Assembly: GCF_029338175.1 (NCBI RefSeq)
Contig: NZ_CP119862.1
Coordinates: 62,001 to 126,000 of the forward strand
Direction of reading: 5' to 3'
Length of the DNA: 64,000 nt
Source: Citrobacter enshiensis
Lineage (GTDB): Bacteria > Pseudomonadota > Gammaproteobacteria > Enterobacterales > Enterobacteriaceae
Shown piece after piece: positions 32,439-41,629 of this stretch; position 1 is the stretch's first letter, and each line of letters opens with the position of its first letter. A program made the position numbers and the translations under genes. The notes under the pieces are model-generated. The model searched no databases. It was not told the origin of the DNA and saw only the letters and a list, made by a program, of their open reading frames with translations.

Positions 32439-33485
32439 TCAGGCTTCCTCTTGTAACAACAGACTGTTAAGTTCTTCCAGTACACGCTCTGGTGTAATGT
32501 CGATCAGGCTCTGGTGATACCCTTCTGCCGCATCTCCTTTCCGCACCCGGTGATAACCTGTAATCAGGCGGATCACGCGAGCTTTATGTGAAAGTGGCGG
32601 TGTGAAATCCGGGCTGCTTGGGCCATAAAGTGCGACCAGCGGACGATTCAGCGCCGCCGCCACGTGCATCAAGCCAGAATCGTTGGTAACGACGGCCTGA
32701 CACGCCGCGAGGAGGATGACAGCCTGTTCCAGCTGTGTTTCACCAGCCAGATTACGACACCATGCCTGTTGTTCGGCGCTCAGAGCCGCCAAAATCTCGT
32801 TTCCGGACTCATGATCTTTCGCCGAGCCAAACAGGACAATTTGATAACCTTCATCAATGAGCTGTTTGGCCAGTTCCGCGTAGTGGTAATGCGGCCAGCG
32901 TTTTGCCGGGCCAAATTCAGCGCCAGGGCAAAAGCCGATTATCGGACGTTCAGTGGAAAGTGCGAATTCGCTGCAGGTGAGTGATTTTTCCCCTTCGCTA
33001 ACCTGCAATTGCGGCCAGAGCAGTGGCTGTGGCAAATCTTTTGCTGTCCGCATCACACCTTTGTCGTAGGCCAGCGCAACATAGCGCTCGACCATCAATG
33101 GCCAGGCCTCTTTATCGAGCACGCGCGCATCGTTAAGCAGGCCGTAGCGCATCTCGCCGCGCCAGCCCGTACGATGGGGAATACCGGCAAAGAAGGGGAC
33201 GAGTGCCGATTTAAACGAGTTTGGTAGCACGTAAGCGCGATCGTAACGCTTTTCACGCAAACCATGTCCGAGTTTGCGCCGCTCGCCAAGTTCCAGGGCA
33301 CCATGACCCAGCGGCATCGGGAGCGCTTCATTGACTTCCGGCATCCGCGATAACAACGGACGGCACCACGCAGGGGCCATCACATCGATTATCGCCTGGG
33401 GATAACGCGCCTTGAGCGTGCGATAGAGACTTTGCGACATCATCATGTCGCCCACCCATGACGGGCCGATCACCAGTATCTTCAT
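32439..33485 (-). CDS. waaF: LPS heptosyltransferase II WaaF
   Basis: A 348-residue family 9 GT-B enzyme that adds the second heptose. The start MKILVIGPSWVGDMMMSQSL and the C-terminal VVTNDSGLMHVAAALNRPLV and ALYGPSSPDFTPP are diagnostic, and IGFCPGAEFGPAKRWP marks the donor cleft. It lies 9 bases after hldD in the same operon. Confidence 0.97.
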   Translation of the reverse strand: MKILVIGPSWVGDMMMSQSLYRTLKARYPQAIIDVMAPAWCRPLLSRMPEVNEALPMPLGHGALELGERRKLGHGLREKRYDRAYVLPNSFKSALVPFFAGIPHRTGWRGEMRYGLLNDARVLDKEAWPLMVERYVALAYDKGVMRTAKDLPQPLLWPQLQVSEGEKSLTCSEFALSTERPIIGFCPGAEFGPAKRWPHYHYAELAKQLIDEGYQIVLFGSAKDHESGNEILAALSAEQQAWCRNLAGETQLEQAVILLAACQAVVTNDSGLMHVAAALNRPLVALYGPSSPDFTPPLSHKARVIRLITGYHRVRKGDAAEGYHQSLIDITPERVLEELNSLLLQEEA

Positions 33486-33494
33486 ACTTACTTC

Positions 33495-34427
33495 TTACGC
33501 GTCGCGGTTCAGCCAGGCCATATATTCCGTTACGCCTTCGGCCACGGTCTTGAACGGCTTGTTGTAGCCTGCTGCACGCAGGTTGGTCAGATCAGCCTGA
33601 GTAAACGCCTGATAGCGTCCTTTCAGTTTTTCCGGGAACGGAATGTATTCGATATCGCCTTTTTTATGGTAAGCCAGAGCTGCATCCGCCACGGCCTGGA
33701 AGGATTCCGCACGGCCTGTTCCCAGGTTAAAGATGCCGGAAACACCATTTTCGAGGAACCACAAATTCACGGCGGCAACATCGCCAACATAGACGAAATC
33801 GCGCTTGAAGTTTTCGCTGCCTTCAAACAGTTTCGGCGTTTCGCCGTTATTGAGCTGAGTGTTCAGATGGAATGCGACACTCGCCATGCTGCCTTTGTGA
33901 CCTTCGCGCGGCCCGTAAACGTTAAAGTAGCGGAAGCCTACAATCTGTGAGTTGGCTTCTGGAAGGATCTGGCGTACATATTCATCGAACAGGAATTTGG
34001 AATAACCGTAAACGTTAAGTGGTTTCTCGTATTCACGAGATTCAATAAAATCGGATGTGCGACCGCCGTAGGTTGCTGCGGAAGAGGCGTACAGGAACGG
34101 AATCTCGCGCTCCAGGCAATAATGCAGCAGCTCTTTGGAGTATTGATAGTTGTTGTCCATCATATACTTGCCATCCCACTCTGTCGTGGAGGAGCATGCG
34201 CCTTCGTGGAAAATCGCTTCGATATCGCCGAACTCTTCCCCAGCCATAATCTGGATCAGGAAATCTTCCTTATCCATATAGTCAGCAATGTCCAGATCCA
34301 CCAGGTTAACAAACTTGGTGCCGTCTTTCAGGTTGTCCACCACCAGGATATCGGTGATGCCTTTATCATTCAGGGATTTAACGATGTTGCTGCCGATAAA
34401 GCCCGCGCCGCCGGTAACGATGATCAT
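33495..34427 (-). CDS. hldD: ADP-L-glycero-D-manno-heptose 6-epimerase
   Basis: A 310-residue short-chain dehydrogenase-type epimerase that supplies the activated heptose used by WaaC, WaaF and WaaQ. The Rossmann motif is [13 protein letters not shown]. The catalytic Tyr-x3-Lys is in [14 protein letters not shown], and substrate contacts include [15 protein letters not shown]. It is the first gene of hldD-waaF-waaC-waaL. E. coli hldD (rfaD, htrM) has a heat-shock promoter; I could not read one confidently here. Confidence 0.97.
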   Translation of the reverse strand: MIIVTGGAGFIGSNIVKSLNDKGITDILVVDNLKDGTKFVNLVDLDIADYMDKEDFLIQIMAGEEFGDIEAIFHEGACSSTTEWDGKYMMDNNYQYSKELLHYCLEREIPFLYASSAATYGGRTSDFIESREYEKPLNVYGYSKFLFDEYVRQILPEANSQIVGFRYFNVYGPREGHKGSMASVAFHLNTQLNNGETPKLFEGSENFKRDFVYVGDVAAVNLWFLENGVSGIFNLGTGRAESFQAVADAALAYHKKGDIEYIPFPEKLKGRYQAFTQADLTNLRAAGYNKPFKTVAEGVTEYMAWLNRDA

Positions 34428-34660
34428 AACTGTAACCTTCGAATTATGGAGTCAGAGACAATCTCAGACACGAATATCTGTAATCATACCATCACATTGA
34501 CGCCCCTTCAGCCATTTACGTGGTGGATAGTGATGAGGAGAAGGAGGAACGTCTTCTCCATTAGGCCTTTATGTGTATTTGTATATTTAACTCGGAAACC
34601 CGATGAACTGAACGGTATTTTGGAACAATAATAATCATTGTTGTATGACTTAGGTTATAA

Positions 34661-34699
34661 AACACTCTATGTACAGAGTGTTACTCAATGTGATATAAT
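34661..34699 (+). promoter_or_regulatory. Inverted repeat and -10 box before htrL
   Basis: An 8-bp inverted repeat AACACTCT / AGAGTGTT (34661-34682, loop ATGTAC) ends 12 bases before a perfect -10 box TATAAT (34694-34699). Any -35 box would fall inside the repeat (TACAGA, 34672-34677). The layout suggests an operator or a leader-less promoter for htrL, 31 bases before its ATG. The remainder of the 303-base hldD-htrL gap shows nothing I can name. Confidence 0.5.
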
Positions 34700-34730
34700 A
34701 TTTCTTTTATATTAATGGTTTTTATTAGCG

Positions 34731-35588
34731 ATGAAATCATCTACCACGATAGTAACAGCATATTTTGATATCGGTAGAGGGGAGTGGACTGCTAATAAAG
34801 GGTTCCGCGAAAAACTTGCCCGCTCAGTTGATGTCTATTTGAGTTATTTCGAACGGTTGGCTGCACTAGAAAATGACATGGTCGTGTTCACGTCTCCTGA
34901 TTTAGAAGCCAGGGTTGCTGAAATACGCCAGGGGAAACCGACAACAATTGTTACTGTTGATATAAAAAATAAATTTAAACACATCCGAAGCAGAATAGAA
35001 AAAATTCAGCAGGATGAGACATTTACGCGTAAATTAGAAACCCGACAGTTAAAAAATCCAGAATATTGGTCCCCGGACTACGTGCTGGTTTGTAATTTAA
35101 AAGCATATTTTGTGAACAAAGCGATTGATTCTGGTTTGGTCAAAACCCCGCTGGTTGCATGGGTTGATTTTGGTTATTGCCGTAAACCGAATGTCACACG
35201 CGGTTTGAAAGTATGGGACTTCCCTTTTGATCAAAATAAAATACACCTTTTCACGATCAAGAAAGGTTTAAACGTTTCTTCATTGCAGCAATCTTTCGAT
35301 TTTATGATCGGTAACCATGTTTATATCATTGGTGGTGCTATTGTAGGTTCTCAGGAAAAATGGAAAGAATTTTATCCATTAGTCACAGAGTGCCAGAAAG
35401 TAACACTAGAGAATAATATTGTGGATGATGACCAGGGCATCTTTGTCATGTGTTATTACAAACGACCTGATTTGTTTGCTCTTAACTATCTTGGCAGAGG
35501 CAAATGGTTTGATCTCTTCCGCTGCTTCAAACGAACTGCGCTTGGTGCGAAACTGCAGTCATTAAGGATTCTTCTTTCCAGAAAGTAG
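34731..35588 (+). CDS. htrL: HtrL/YibB-family putative glycosyltransferase
   Basis: A 285-residue protein of the HtrL family, matching E. coli YibB at the same place next to hldD. Recognisable segments are TTIVTAYFDIGRGEW at the start, then PLVAWVDFGYCRKPN (a possible metal/nucleotide-sugar Asp), IGGAIVGSQEKWKEFY and NNIVDDDQGIFVMCYYKRPD. Related proteins (WlaTC/HtrL) occur in surface-polysaccharide clusters, so a transferase role in LPS or another glycan is likely but unproven. No signal peptide. It is AT-rich like the neighbouring waa genes. Confidence 0.87.
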   Translation: MKSSTTIVTAYFDIGRGEWTANKGFREKLARSVDVYLSYFERLAALENDMVVFTSPDLEARVAEIRQGKPTTIVTVDIKNKFKHIRSRIEKIQQDETFTRKLETRQLKNPEYWSPDYVLVCNLKAYFVNKAIDSGLVKTPLVAWVDFGYCRKPNVTRGLKVWDFPFDQNKIHLFTIKKGLNVSSLQQSFDFMIGNHVYIIGGAIVGSQEKWKEFYPLVTECQKVTLENNIVDDDQGIFVMCYYKRPDLFALNYLGRGKWFDLFRCFKRTALGAKLQSLRILLSRK

Positions 35589-35621
35589 TTGCCTGACACA
35601 AACGTAGAATCCGCATTTTTT

Positions 35622-35652
35622 GGCAAGGTACCTCCTGAGGGGGGATCTTGCC
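35622..35652. other. Strong hairpin between htrL and kbl
   Basis: GGCAAG ... CTTGCC encloses CCTCC TGA GGGGG, giving a long GC-rich stem. The T run (CATTTTTT) lies before it on the + strand, not after, so it is not a classic terminator for htrL; it may still stabilise or end that mRNA. The remaining htrL-kbl gap (35653-35871) is AT-rich and probably carries the kbl-tdh promoter, which I cannot place. Confidence 0.5.
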
Positions 35653-35871
35653 TTCTCAGCATAAGTTCTCACGCCTTATAATCTGTAAATTCTAATAAAT
35701 TCATATCGTTAATTACTTTTTGGCGCAATGCTTTCACTCTGAAAATCACGATAAGCCATGTGGATACGCGTGATTTATGCTGCATTTTAAAGAAGTGATA
35801 ATGCGTCATCTCGTATCAACGTATAGGTTTGGGTAATATGTGCTGAAATTTGCCCAGTCTGGAGAATCGCA

Positions 35872-37068
35872 ATGCGTGGGGATTTTTATAAGCAGTTGAA
35901 CAACGATCTGGAAACCGCTCGTGTGGAAGGATTGTTTAAAGAAGAGCGCATTATCACGTCTGCGCAGCAGGCAGACATCACCGTGGCGGATGGAAGCCAC
36001 GTCATCAACTTTTGCGCCAACAACTATCTGGGTCTGGCGAATCATCCGGAACTGATCGCAGCAGCGAAAGCCGGAATGGATTCCCACGGCTTCGGGATGG
36101 CCTCGGTACGTTTTATCTGCGGTACCCAGGACAGCCATAAGCAACTGGAGCAAAAACTGGCGGCTTTCCTGGGTATGGAAGATGCCATTCTGTATTCCTC
36201 CTGCTTTGATGCCAACGGCGGCCTGTTCGAAACACTGCTGGGCGCAGAAGATGCGATTATTTCCGATGCGCTGAATCACGCCTCTATTATTGATGGTGTG
36301 CGTCTGTGCAAAGCGAAGCGTTTTCGCTATGCCAACAACGATATGCAGGAGCTGGAAGCGCGTCTGAAAGAAGCGCGTGAAGCCGGTGCTCGCCATGTGC
36401 TGATCGCGACCGACGGCGTGTTCTCCATGGACGGCGTGATCGCCAACCTGAAAGGGGTGTGTGACCTGGCGGATAAATACGATGCGCTGGTGATGGTTGA
36501 TGACTCTCATGCTGTCGGTTTTGTGGGTGAAGGCGGTCGTGGTTCTCATGAATACTGCGATGTGATGGGCCGTGTGGACATCATTACTGGTACGTTAGGT
36601 AAAGCACTGGGTGGTGCATCCGGCGGTTATACGGCGGCGCGTAAAGAGGTGGTGGAGTGGTTGCGTCAGCGTTCTCGCCCGTACTTGTTCTCCAACTCAT
36701 TAGCTCCGGCGATTGTTGCCGCCTCTATTAAAGTGCTGGAGATGGTGGAAGCCGGTAGCGAACTGCGTGGCCGCCTGTGGGCGAATGCGCGTCAGTTCCG
36801 TGAGCAGATGTCTGCTGCCGGCTTTACGCTTGCGGGTGCGGACCATGCCATTATCCCGGTCATGTTGGGAGATGCTGTGGTTGCGCAAGAATTTGCTCGC
36901 GAACTGCAAAAAGAGGGTATTTATGTCACCGGGTTCTTCTATCCGGTGGTGCCAAAAGGTCAGGCGCGTATTCGTACCCAGATGTCTGCGGCGCATACGC
37001 CTGAGCAAATTACGCGTGCCGTCGCGGCGTTCACGCGTATTGGTAAACAACTGGGCGTCATCGCCTGA
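35872..37068 (+). CDS. kbl: Glycine C-acetyltransferase (2-amino-3-ketobutyrate CoA ligase)
   Basis: A 398-residue PLP enzyme of the alpha-oxoamine synthase family. With Tdh it turns threonine into glycine and acetyl-CoA. Visible motifs are [36 protein letters not shown] and the PLP lysine in [16 protein letters not shown]. It has the same length as E. coli Kbl. tdh follows 9 bases later, so they are one operon; in E. coli it is under Lrp and leucine control. Confidence 0.97.
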   Translation: MRGDFYKQLNNDLETARVEGLFKEERIITSAQQADITVADGSHVINFCANNYLGLANHPELIAAAKAGMDSHGFGMASVRFICGTQDSHKQLEQKLAAFLGMEDAILYSSCFDANGGLFETLLGAEDAIISDALNHASIIDGVRLCKAKRFRYANNDMQELEARLKEAREAGARHVLIATDGVFSMDGVIANLKGVCDLADKYDALVMVDDSHAVGFVGEGGRGSHEYCDVMGRVDIITGTLGKALGGASGGYTAARKEVVEWLRQRSRPYLFSNSLAPAIVAASIKVLEMVEAGSELRGRLWANARQFREQMSAAGFTLAGADHAIIPVMLGDAVVAQEFARELQKEGIYVTGFFYPVVPKGQARIRTQMSAAHTPEQITRAVAAFTRIGKQLGVIA

Positions 37069-37077
37069 GGATGTGAG

Positions 37078-38103
37078 ATGAAAGCGTTATCCAAACTGAA
37101 AGCGGAAGAGGGCATCTGGATGACCGACGTTCCTGAACCGGAACTCGGACATAACGATCTGCTGATTAAAATCCGTAAAACAGCCATCTGCGGGACCGAC
37201 GTTCACATCTATAACTGGGATGAATGGTCGCAAAAAACGATCCCGGTACCTATGGTTGTTGGGCACGAATACGTTGGCGAAGTGGTCGGTATCGGCCAGG
37301 AAGTCAAAGGGTTTAAAGTGGGTGACCGCGTTTCTGGTGAAGGTCACATCACCTGTGGTCATTGTCGTAACTGTCGTGGCGGACGTACTCACCTGTGCCG
37401 TAATACGACCGGTGTGGGGGTCAACCGCCCAGGCTGTTTTGCCGAGTATCTGGTGATTCCTGCGTTTAACGCCTTTAAAATCCCGGACAACATCTCCGAC
37501 GATTTAGCTTCTATCTTTGACCCGTTCGGTAATGCGGTGCACACCGCGCTGTCGTTCGATCTGGTGGGCGAAGATGTGCTGGTATCAGGCGCTGGCCCGA
37601 TCGGTATTATGGCGGCGGCAGTGGCAAAACATGTGGGTGCGCGCCACGTAGTCATCACTGACGTCAATGAATACCGTCTGGAACTGGCACGCAAGATGGG
37701 CATCACACATGCGGTAAACGTCTCGAAAGAGAACCTGCCTGATGTGATGGCTAAACTTGGGATGACCGAAGGGTTTGACGTGGGTCTGGAAATGTCCGGC
37801 GCACCGCCAGCGTTCCGTGCCATGCTGGATACCATGAACCACGGTGGTCGTATTGCCATGTTGGGGATCCCTCCTTCAGACATGTCTATCGACTGGACAA
37901 AGGTGATCTTTAAAGGCCTGTTTATCAAAGGCATTTATGGTCGCGAAATGTTTGAAACCTGGTACAAGATGGCCGCGCTGATCCAGTCTGGTCTGGATCT
38001 GACCCCGATCATCACCCACCACTTCTCTATTGATGAGTTCCAGAAAGGCTTTGATGCAATGCGTTCGGGCCAGTCAGGGAAAGTGATCCTGAGCTGGGAT
38101 TAA
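37078..38103 (+). CDS. tdh: L-threonine 3-dehydrogenase
   Basis: A 341-residue zinc-dependent medium-chain dehydrogenase that oxidises threonine to 2-amino-3-ketobutyrate, the substrate of Kbl. The catalytic zinc Cys is in [15 protein letters not shown] with GHEYVGEVV. The structural zinc cluster is [15 protein letters not shown]. The NAD site is [20 protein letters not shown]. It ends the kbl-tdh operon. Confidence 0.97.
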   Translation: MKALSKLKAEEGIWMTDVPEPELGHNDLLIKIRKTAICGTDVHIYNWDEWSQKTIPVPMVVGHEYVGEVVGIGQEVKGFKVGDRVSGEGHITCGHCRNCRGGRTHLCRNTTGVGVNRPGCFAEYLVIPAFNAFKIPDNISDDLASIFDPFGNAVHTALSFDLVGEDVLVSGAGPIGIMAAAVAKHVGARHVVITDVNEYRLELARKMGITHAVNVSKENLPDVMAKLGMTEGFDVGLEMSGAPPAFRAMLDTMNHGGRIAMLGIPPSDMSIDWTKVIFKGLFIKGIYGREMFETWYKMAALIQSGLDLTPIITHHFSIDEFQKGFDAMRSGQSGKVILSWD

Positions 38104-38110
38104 TATTCAA

Positions 38111-38135
38111 AGGGCTGGTTATCCAGCCCTATTTC
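38111..38135 (+). terminator. Terminator after tdh
   Basis: AGGGCTGG / CCAGCCCT is a perfect 8-bp stem with loop TTAT, followed by a short ATTTCT tail. It starts 7 bases after the tdh stop. Confidence 0.78.
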
Positions 38136-38274
38136 TGAAGAAATCCTGAAACTTGAATCTAATTTCTAAAAATAATTATTAATCCCTCTATGCTTTTATT
38201 TTTCCTGTTCATTTTTCGCTGAATGCTGATTTTTCTACGGTACATTACATTTGTTCATAGATAATAGTTTCTGA

Positions 38275-38291
38275 CTTAATAGTGTCTTAAG
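38275..38291 (+). promoter_or_regulatory. PmrA (BasR) box upstream of waaH
   Basis: CTTAAT-AGTGT-CTTAAG is an exact direct repeat of the PmrA half-site (YTTAAK N5 YTTAAK). It lies 53 bases before the waaH ATG. A plausible -10 (TCTAAA, 38312-38317) lies about 20 bases downstream, fitting the usual position of the box over the -35 region. yibD is a known PmrA target in Salmonella. Confidence 0.88.
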
Positions 38292-38343
38292 ACAAAGGGG
38301 ATAAAAGAGAGTCTAAATTCAGCGTTTATTCGGTAATGATATA

Positions 38344-39375
38344 ATGAACAGTGCAATTAAACTTAGTGTTATTATCCCGTTGTATAATGCAGGTAATGAT
38401 TTCCAGGCATGCATGGAATCTTTAATCGCGCAAACATGGACTGCTCTGGAAATCATTATTGTTAACGATGGTTCAACGGATCACTCTGTAGACATCGCAA
38501 AATATTACGTCGAGAACTATCCCCATATCCGTCTGCTCCATCAGGTTAATTCGGGAGTCTCCGTCGCACGCAATCGCGGCCTGGCGGCGGCTAGCGGGAG
38601 TTATGTGGCGTTTGTGGATGCTGATGACGTGGTCTACCCGGAGATGTATCAAACGCTGATGACCATGGCGTTAGAGGACGATCTGGACGTCGCACAATGC
38701 AATGCAGACTGGTGCTTTCGGGAATCAGGGCTGGCCTGGCAATCCATCCCTACCGATCGTTTGCGGTCCACCGGTGTATTAACAGGTCCAGACTGGCTAC
38801 GCATGGCTCTCTCTTCGCGTCGATGGACTCATGTCGTCTGGATGGGCATTTATCGTCGGGATATTATTGAGAAAAATAATATTACCTTTATTCCTGGGCT
38901 GCATCATCAGGATATTGTGTGGACAACGGAGTTTATGTATAACGCCATCCGCGTGCGCTATACCGAACATTCACTTTATAAATATTTCCTGCATGATAAT
39001 TCAGTCAGTCACCTGCAAAGGCAAGGAAATAAAAATCTGAATTACCAACGGCATTATATTAAAATTACGCGCTTATTGGAGAAACTGAATCGCGATTATG
39101 CTGGCCAGATTCCGATTTATCCTGAGTTTCATCAGCAAATAACGTACGAAGCACTGCGTGTTTGTCATGCCGTGCGTAAAGAGACGGATGTTTTAATGCG
39201 TCAGCGGATGATTGCGGAGATTTTTACCTCCGGGATGTATACGCGTCTGATAACAAATGTACGGAGCCTTAAAGTGGCATACCAGGCGCTATTGTGGTCT
39301 TTCCGTCTCTGGCAATGGCGCGACAAAACGCTGTCGCACCAGAGGATCGCGCGTAAAGCGCTTAATTTGCGTTAG
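38344..39375 (+). CDS. waaH: LPS core glucuronyltransferase WaaH
   Basis: A 343-residue family 2 (GT-A) glycosyltransferase, the homologue of E. coli/Salmonella YibD. The N-terminus LSVIIPLYNAGNDFQACMESL, then IIVNDGSTDHSVDIAKYY and the DxD-like FVDADDVVYPEMY, is the nucleotide-sugar fold. E. coli WaaH adds glucuronic acid to heptose III of the core under stress (low phosphate; PmrA activation). The box directly upstream fits this. The gene stands alone and is convergent with yibQ, whose end it overlaps by 14 bases. The ribosome-binding site is weak. Confidence 0.9.
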   Translation: MNSAIKLSVIIPLYNAGNDFQACMESLIAQTWTALEIIIVNDGSTDHSVDIAKYYVENYPHIRLLHQVNSGVSVARNRGLAAASGSYVAFVDADDVVYPEMYQTLMTMALEDDLDVAQCNADWCFRESGLAWQSIPTDRLRSTGVLTGPDWLRMALSSRRWTHVVWMGIYRRDIIEKNNITFIPGLHHQDIVWTTEFMYNAIRVRYTEHSLYKYFLHDNSVSHLQRQGNKNLNYQRHYIKITRLLEKLNRDYAGQIPIYPEFHQQITYEALRVCHAVRKETDVLMRQRMIAEIFTSGMYTRLITNVRSLKVAYQALLWSFRLWQWRDKTLSHQRIARKALNLR

Positions 39376-40333
39376 CGTTAATACCGTTGGAGGAAGATGT
39401 CTTCCCCCAACCTTGCCACTGATGCTGGAAGTAGGTGACGACGGTGCTCTGGCGGATACTTTCACTCAATACGTTAAAGAACTGGTCGGCATAGACCGGG
39501 GCTAACGGTTGCTTCGGCTTACACAGATTCACGCCACGGAACGGGTTACGCGGCGCGTTGGGTTCGCTGTTGCCCGGTGGCGTCAGGTTCGGTGTGGAAG
39601 TATCCACCTGGGGTTCGTTGAGCAAGGTGCTTGGGCGCACCAACGTGATGTCGGCCGGTAGGTTATAGACCATTTGTTGCAACACGCGCACCGTTGATGG
39701 GTGGGGGTGTCCGATAGCAATGGCGGACCCATTACGGCGAGCTAACTCAATGGCACGATTAAACTGATGACGGATGTCCGCTTCGTTTTGCGAGTCATCG
39801 AGGAACACTTTGCGTTTAATCACTTTCACGCCCGTTCCGGATGCGGCCCGCATTGCCTGGCTGTTGCCGATAGTCATGCTGTCGAGGAAATAGAGATCGT
39901 AACGCTCCAGCGCCTGCATCACTTTTTGCATACCAAACAGGCTGGAGGTCATCGCGCTGCCCATATGGTTGTTAAGCCCAACGGCATATGGCACTTTGTC
40001 GACGGCATCGCGGATAATCCGCTCAATGTCGGTGCTGTTCATTTCCGGGCGTAGGGTGTCTTTCTCCAGCGGCTGCTTACTTAATGGTGCCATCGGCAGA
40101 TGGATCAGAACTTCGTGGCCGCTATTGTGTGCTTTGGTTGCCATTTCACGCGCGTGCGGCGCATTGGGCAGAACGGCGACAGAGATGTTGGAAGGCATCG
40201 CCAGCACCTGATTTTCATTATGCGGGCGATAGCCGAAATCATCGATGACGATGGCAAGTTTGCCAGCAAAAACAGGGGTTGCGAACGCCAGCAGGCTGAC
40301 CAGTGAGAGCATGATACGGCGAAACTGAGGCAA
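39362..40333 (-). CDS. yibQ: Divergent polysaccharide deacetylase YibQ
   Basis: A 323-residue secreted protein with a clear signal peptide (RRIMLSLVSLLAFATPVFA, cleavage before GKLAIVI). The body is a divergent polysaccharide deacetylase family 2 barrel: VIDDFGYRPHNE, GHEVLIHLPMAP, LNNHMGSAMTS, FLDSMTIGNSQA and AIAIGHPHPSTVRVLQQ. Its substrate is not established. It follows envC by 3 bases in gpmM-envC-yibQ, which suggests a cell-envelope role. Confidence 0.9.
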   Translation of the reverse strand: MPQFRRIMLSLVSLLAFATPVFAGKLAIVIDDFGYRPHNENQVLAMPSNISVAVLPNAPHAREMATKAHNSGHEVLIHLPMAPLSKQPLEKDTLRPEMNSTDIERIIRDAVDKVPYAVGLNNHMGSAMTSSLFGMQKVMQALERYDLYFLDSMTIGNSQAMRAASGTGVKVIKRKVFLDDSQNEADIRHQFNRAIELARRNGSAIAIGHPHPSTVRVLQQMVYNLPADITLVRPSTLLNEPQVDTSTPNLTPPGNSEPNAPRNPFRGVNLCKPKQPLAPVYADQFFNVLSESIRQSTVVTYFQHQWQGWGKTSSSNGINANAN

Positions 40334-40336
40334 AAC

Positions 40337-41620
40337 TTATCTTCCCAACCACGGCTGTGGATTGACGGCCTGACCCTGGCGACGAATTTCGAAATAGAGC
40401 GCTGGTCGACCCTGACCACCGCTGCTGCCAACCAGCGCAATAGGCTGACCTGCGCGCACTTGTGTACCGACACTGACCAACGCACTCTGGTTGTAACCGT
40501 AAAGGCTCATGTCGCCTTTGCCGTGTTCTACAACAACAACCAGACCGTAACCCTGTAGCCAGTCCGCCAGAATGACCCGGCCATCTGCGATGGCTTTCAC
40601 TTCGGTGCCTTCGGACGCACCGATAACCATCCCCTTCCACCGTAGCTCACCCTGCAGTTGTTCGCCATAACGATGCAGCGTTGGACCGCGTACTGGCCAG
40701 AATGCCTGGCCGCGAGGCGCACCCAGACCGCCGGTACGTGATATCAGTGATTTTTCGCTTTCGGTAGGTTTATAGGTCGTGCCTTTGCGAGTCGCTTCCT
40801 GTTGGCGATTACGCACAGCTTGCGCTTCGTTGGCTTCACGTTCAGCCCGCGCTTTTGCTGCGGCTTCTGCCCGTGCAAGGCTGTTGCGCAGGCGGGATTC
40901 GTTAGCGCGCATTTCACTCAGCTGCTGTTGGCCTTGCTGAATCGATGATTCCAGACCGGAGAGCGTTTTTTGGCGCTCATTACGCGCCTGTTCTAGTTTG
41001 GCCTGTTGGGCGCGCTGTTCGTACAGCAGCGTCTGCTGCTGGCTTTGCTTCTCTTCCAGCTCGGCCTTTTGCGAGGCCACTTCTTCACGGGTTTGTTTCA
41101 GTTCAGCGATCGTTTCCTGACGCGCCTGGTTCAGATAACCAAAGTAGGCTTGCAGGCGCTGCCCACGCTGGCTCTCTTCGCCGCTGAGAATCAACTGAAT
41201 TCCGGTATGCTCGCCCTGACGAAATGCGGCATCAAGCTGTGCGGCGAGGCTGCGTTCCTGACTGGCTTTTTGTTTCTCCAGTTTGGCAATGGACGCATTC
41301 ATCTCGTCGATCTGTTTATTCAACTGGGCGAGGGTATTCTGGGTTTCACGCAGCTTACGGGCGGCGGCAGAAATGGCTTCTTCCTGCGCTTTTAACTGCG
41401 CAAGCAGGCTTGAACGTTGTTGCTGTTGCTGACGTACGGCGCGTTCTTTCGCGGCGATGTCAGCCTGGATGGATTTGAGTTGGTCACGCTCATCTGCGTG
41501 TGCGGAAAAGGCGCACAACAATACGCCAGCGCTAATAACGCTGGCGTAGATCAGGGGCCTGACTGAAAACCTTTGCGGTTTCACGGCCCATGTAATGGAA
41601 TTCAACGCCTTTCCCCTCAT
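40337..41620 (-). CDS. envC: Murein hydrolase activator EnvC
   Basis: A 427-residue periplasmic protein: signal sequence ASVISAGVLLCAFSAHA, then a long Gln/Glu-rich coiled coil (about 40-280), then a C-terminal LytM domain (WPVRGPTLHRYGEQ to WLGR). The LytM metal residues are missing (no HxH at YGYNQS), as expected for an activator of AmiA and AmiB rather than an enzyme. The E. coli ATG corresponds here to ATT (ITWAVKP), so the start must differ. ATG 41620 is used here, but TTG 41608 has a better ribosome-binding site (AGGGGAAAGG). It begins 9 bases after gpmM. Confidence 0.94.
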   Translation of the reverse strand: MRGKALNSITWAVKPQRFSVRPLIYASVISAGVLLCAFSAHADERDQLKSIQADIAAKERAVRQQQQQRSSLLAQLKAQEEAISAAARKLRETQNTLAQLNKQIDEMNASIAKLEKQKASQERSLAAQLDAAFRQGEHTGIQLILSGEESQRGQRLQAYFGYLNQARQETIAELKQTREEVASQKAELEEKQSQQQTLLYEQRAQQAKLEQARNERQKTLSGLESSIQQGQQQLSEMRANESRLRNSLARAEAAAKARAEREANEAQAVRNRQQEATRKGTTYKPTESEKSLISRTGGLGAPRGQAFWPVRGPTLHRYGEQLQGELRWKGMVIGASEGTEVKAIADGRVILADWLQGYGLVVVVEHGKGDMSLYGYNQSALVSVGTQVRAGQPIALVGSSGGQGRPALYFEIRRQGQAVNPQPWLGR

Positions 41621-41629
41621 GGGGAGGGA

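Noticed and set aside
34483-34511. Heat-shock (sigma-32) promoter before hldD
   Set aside because: A TATGAT -10-like box exists, but no CTTGAA/CCCCAT pattern at the right spacing is readable.
38245-38270. Possible Pho box before waaH (TGTTCAT AGAT AATAGTT)
   Set aside because: Too few matches to the CTGTCAT repeat to support PhoB binding, although waaH responds to phosphate in E. coli.
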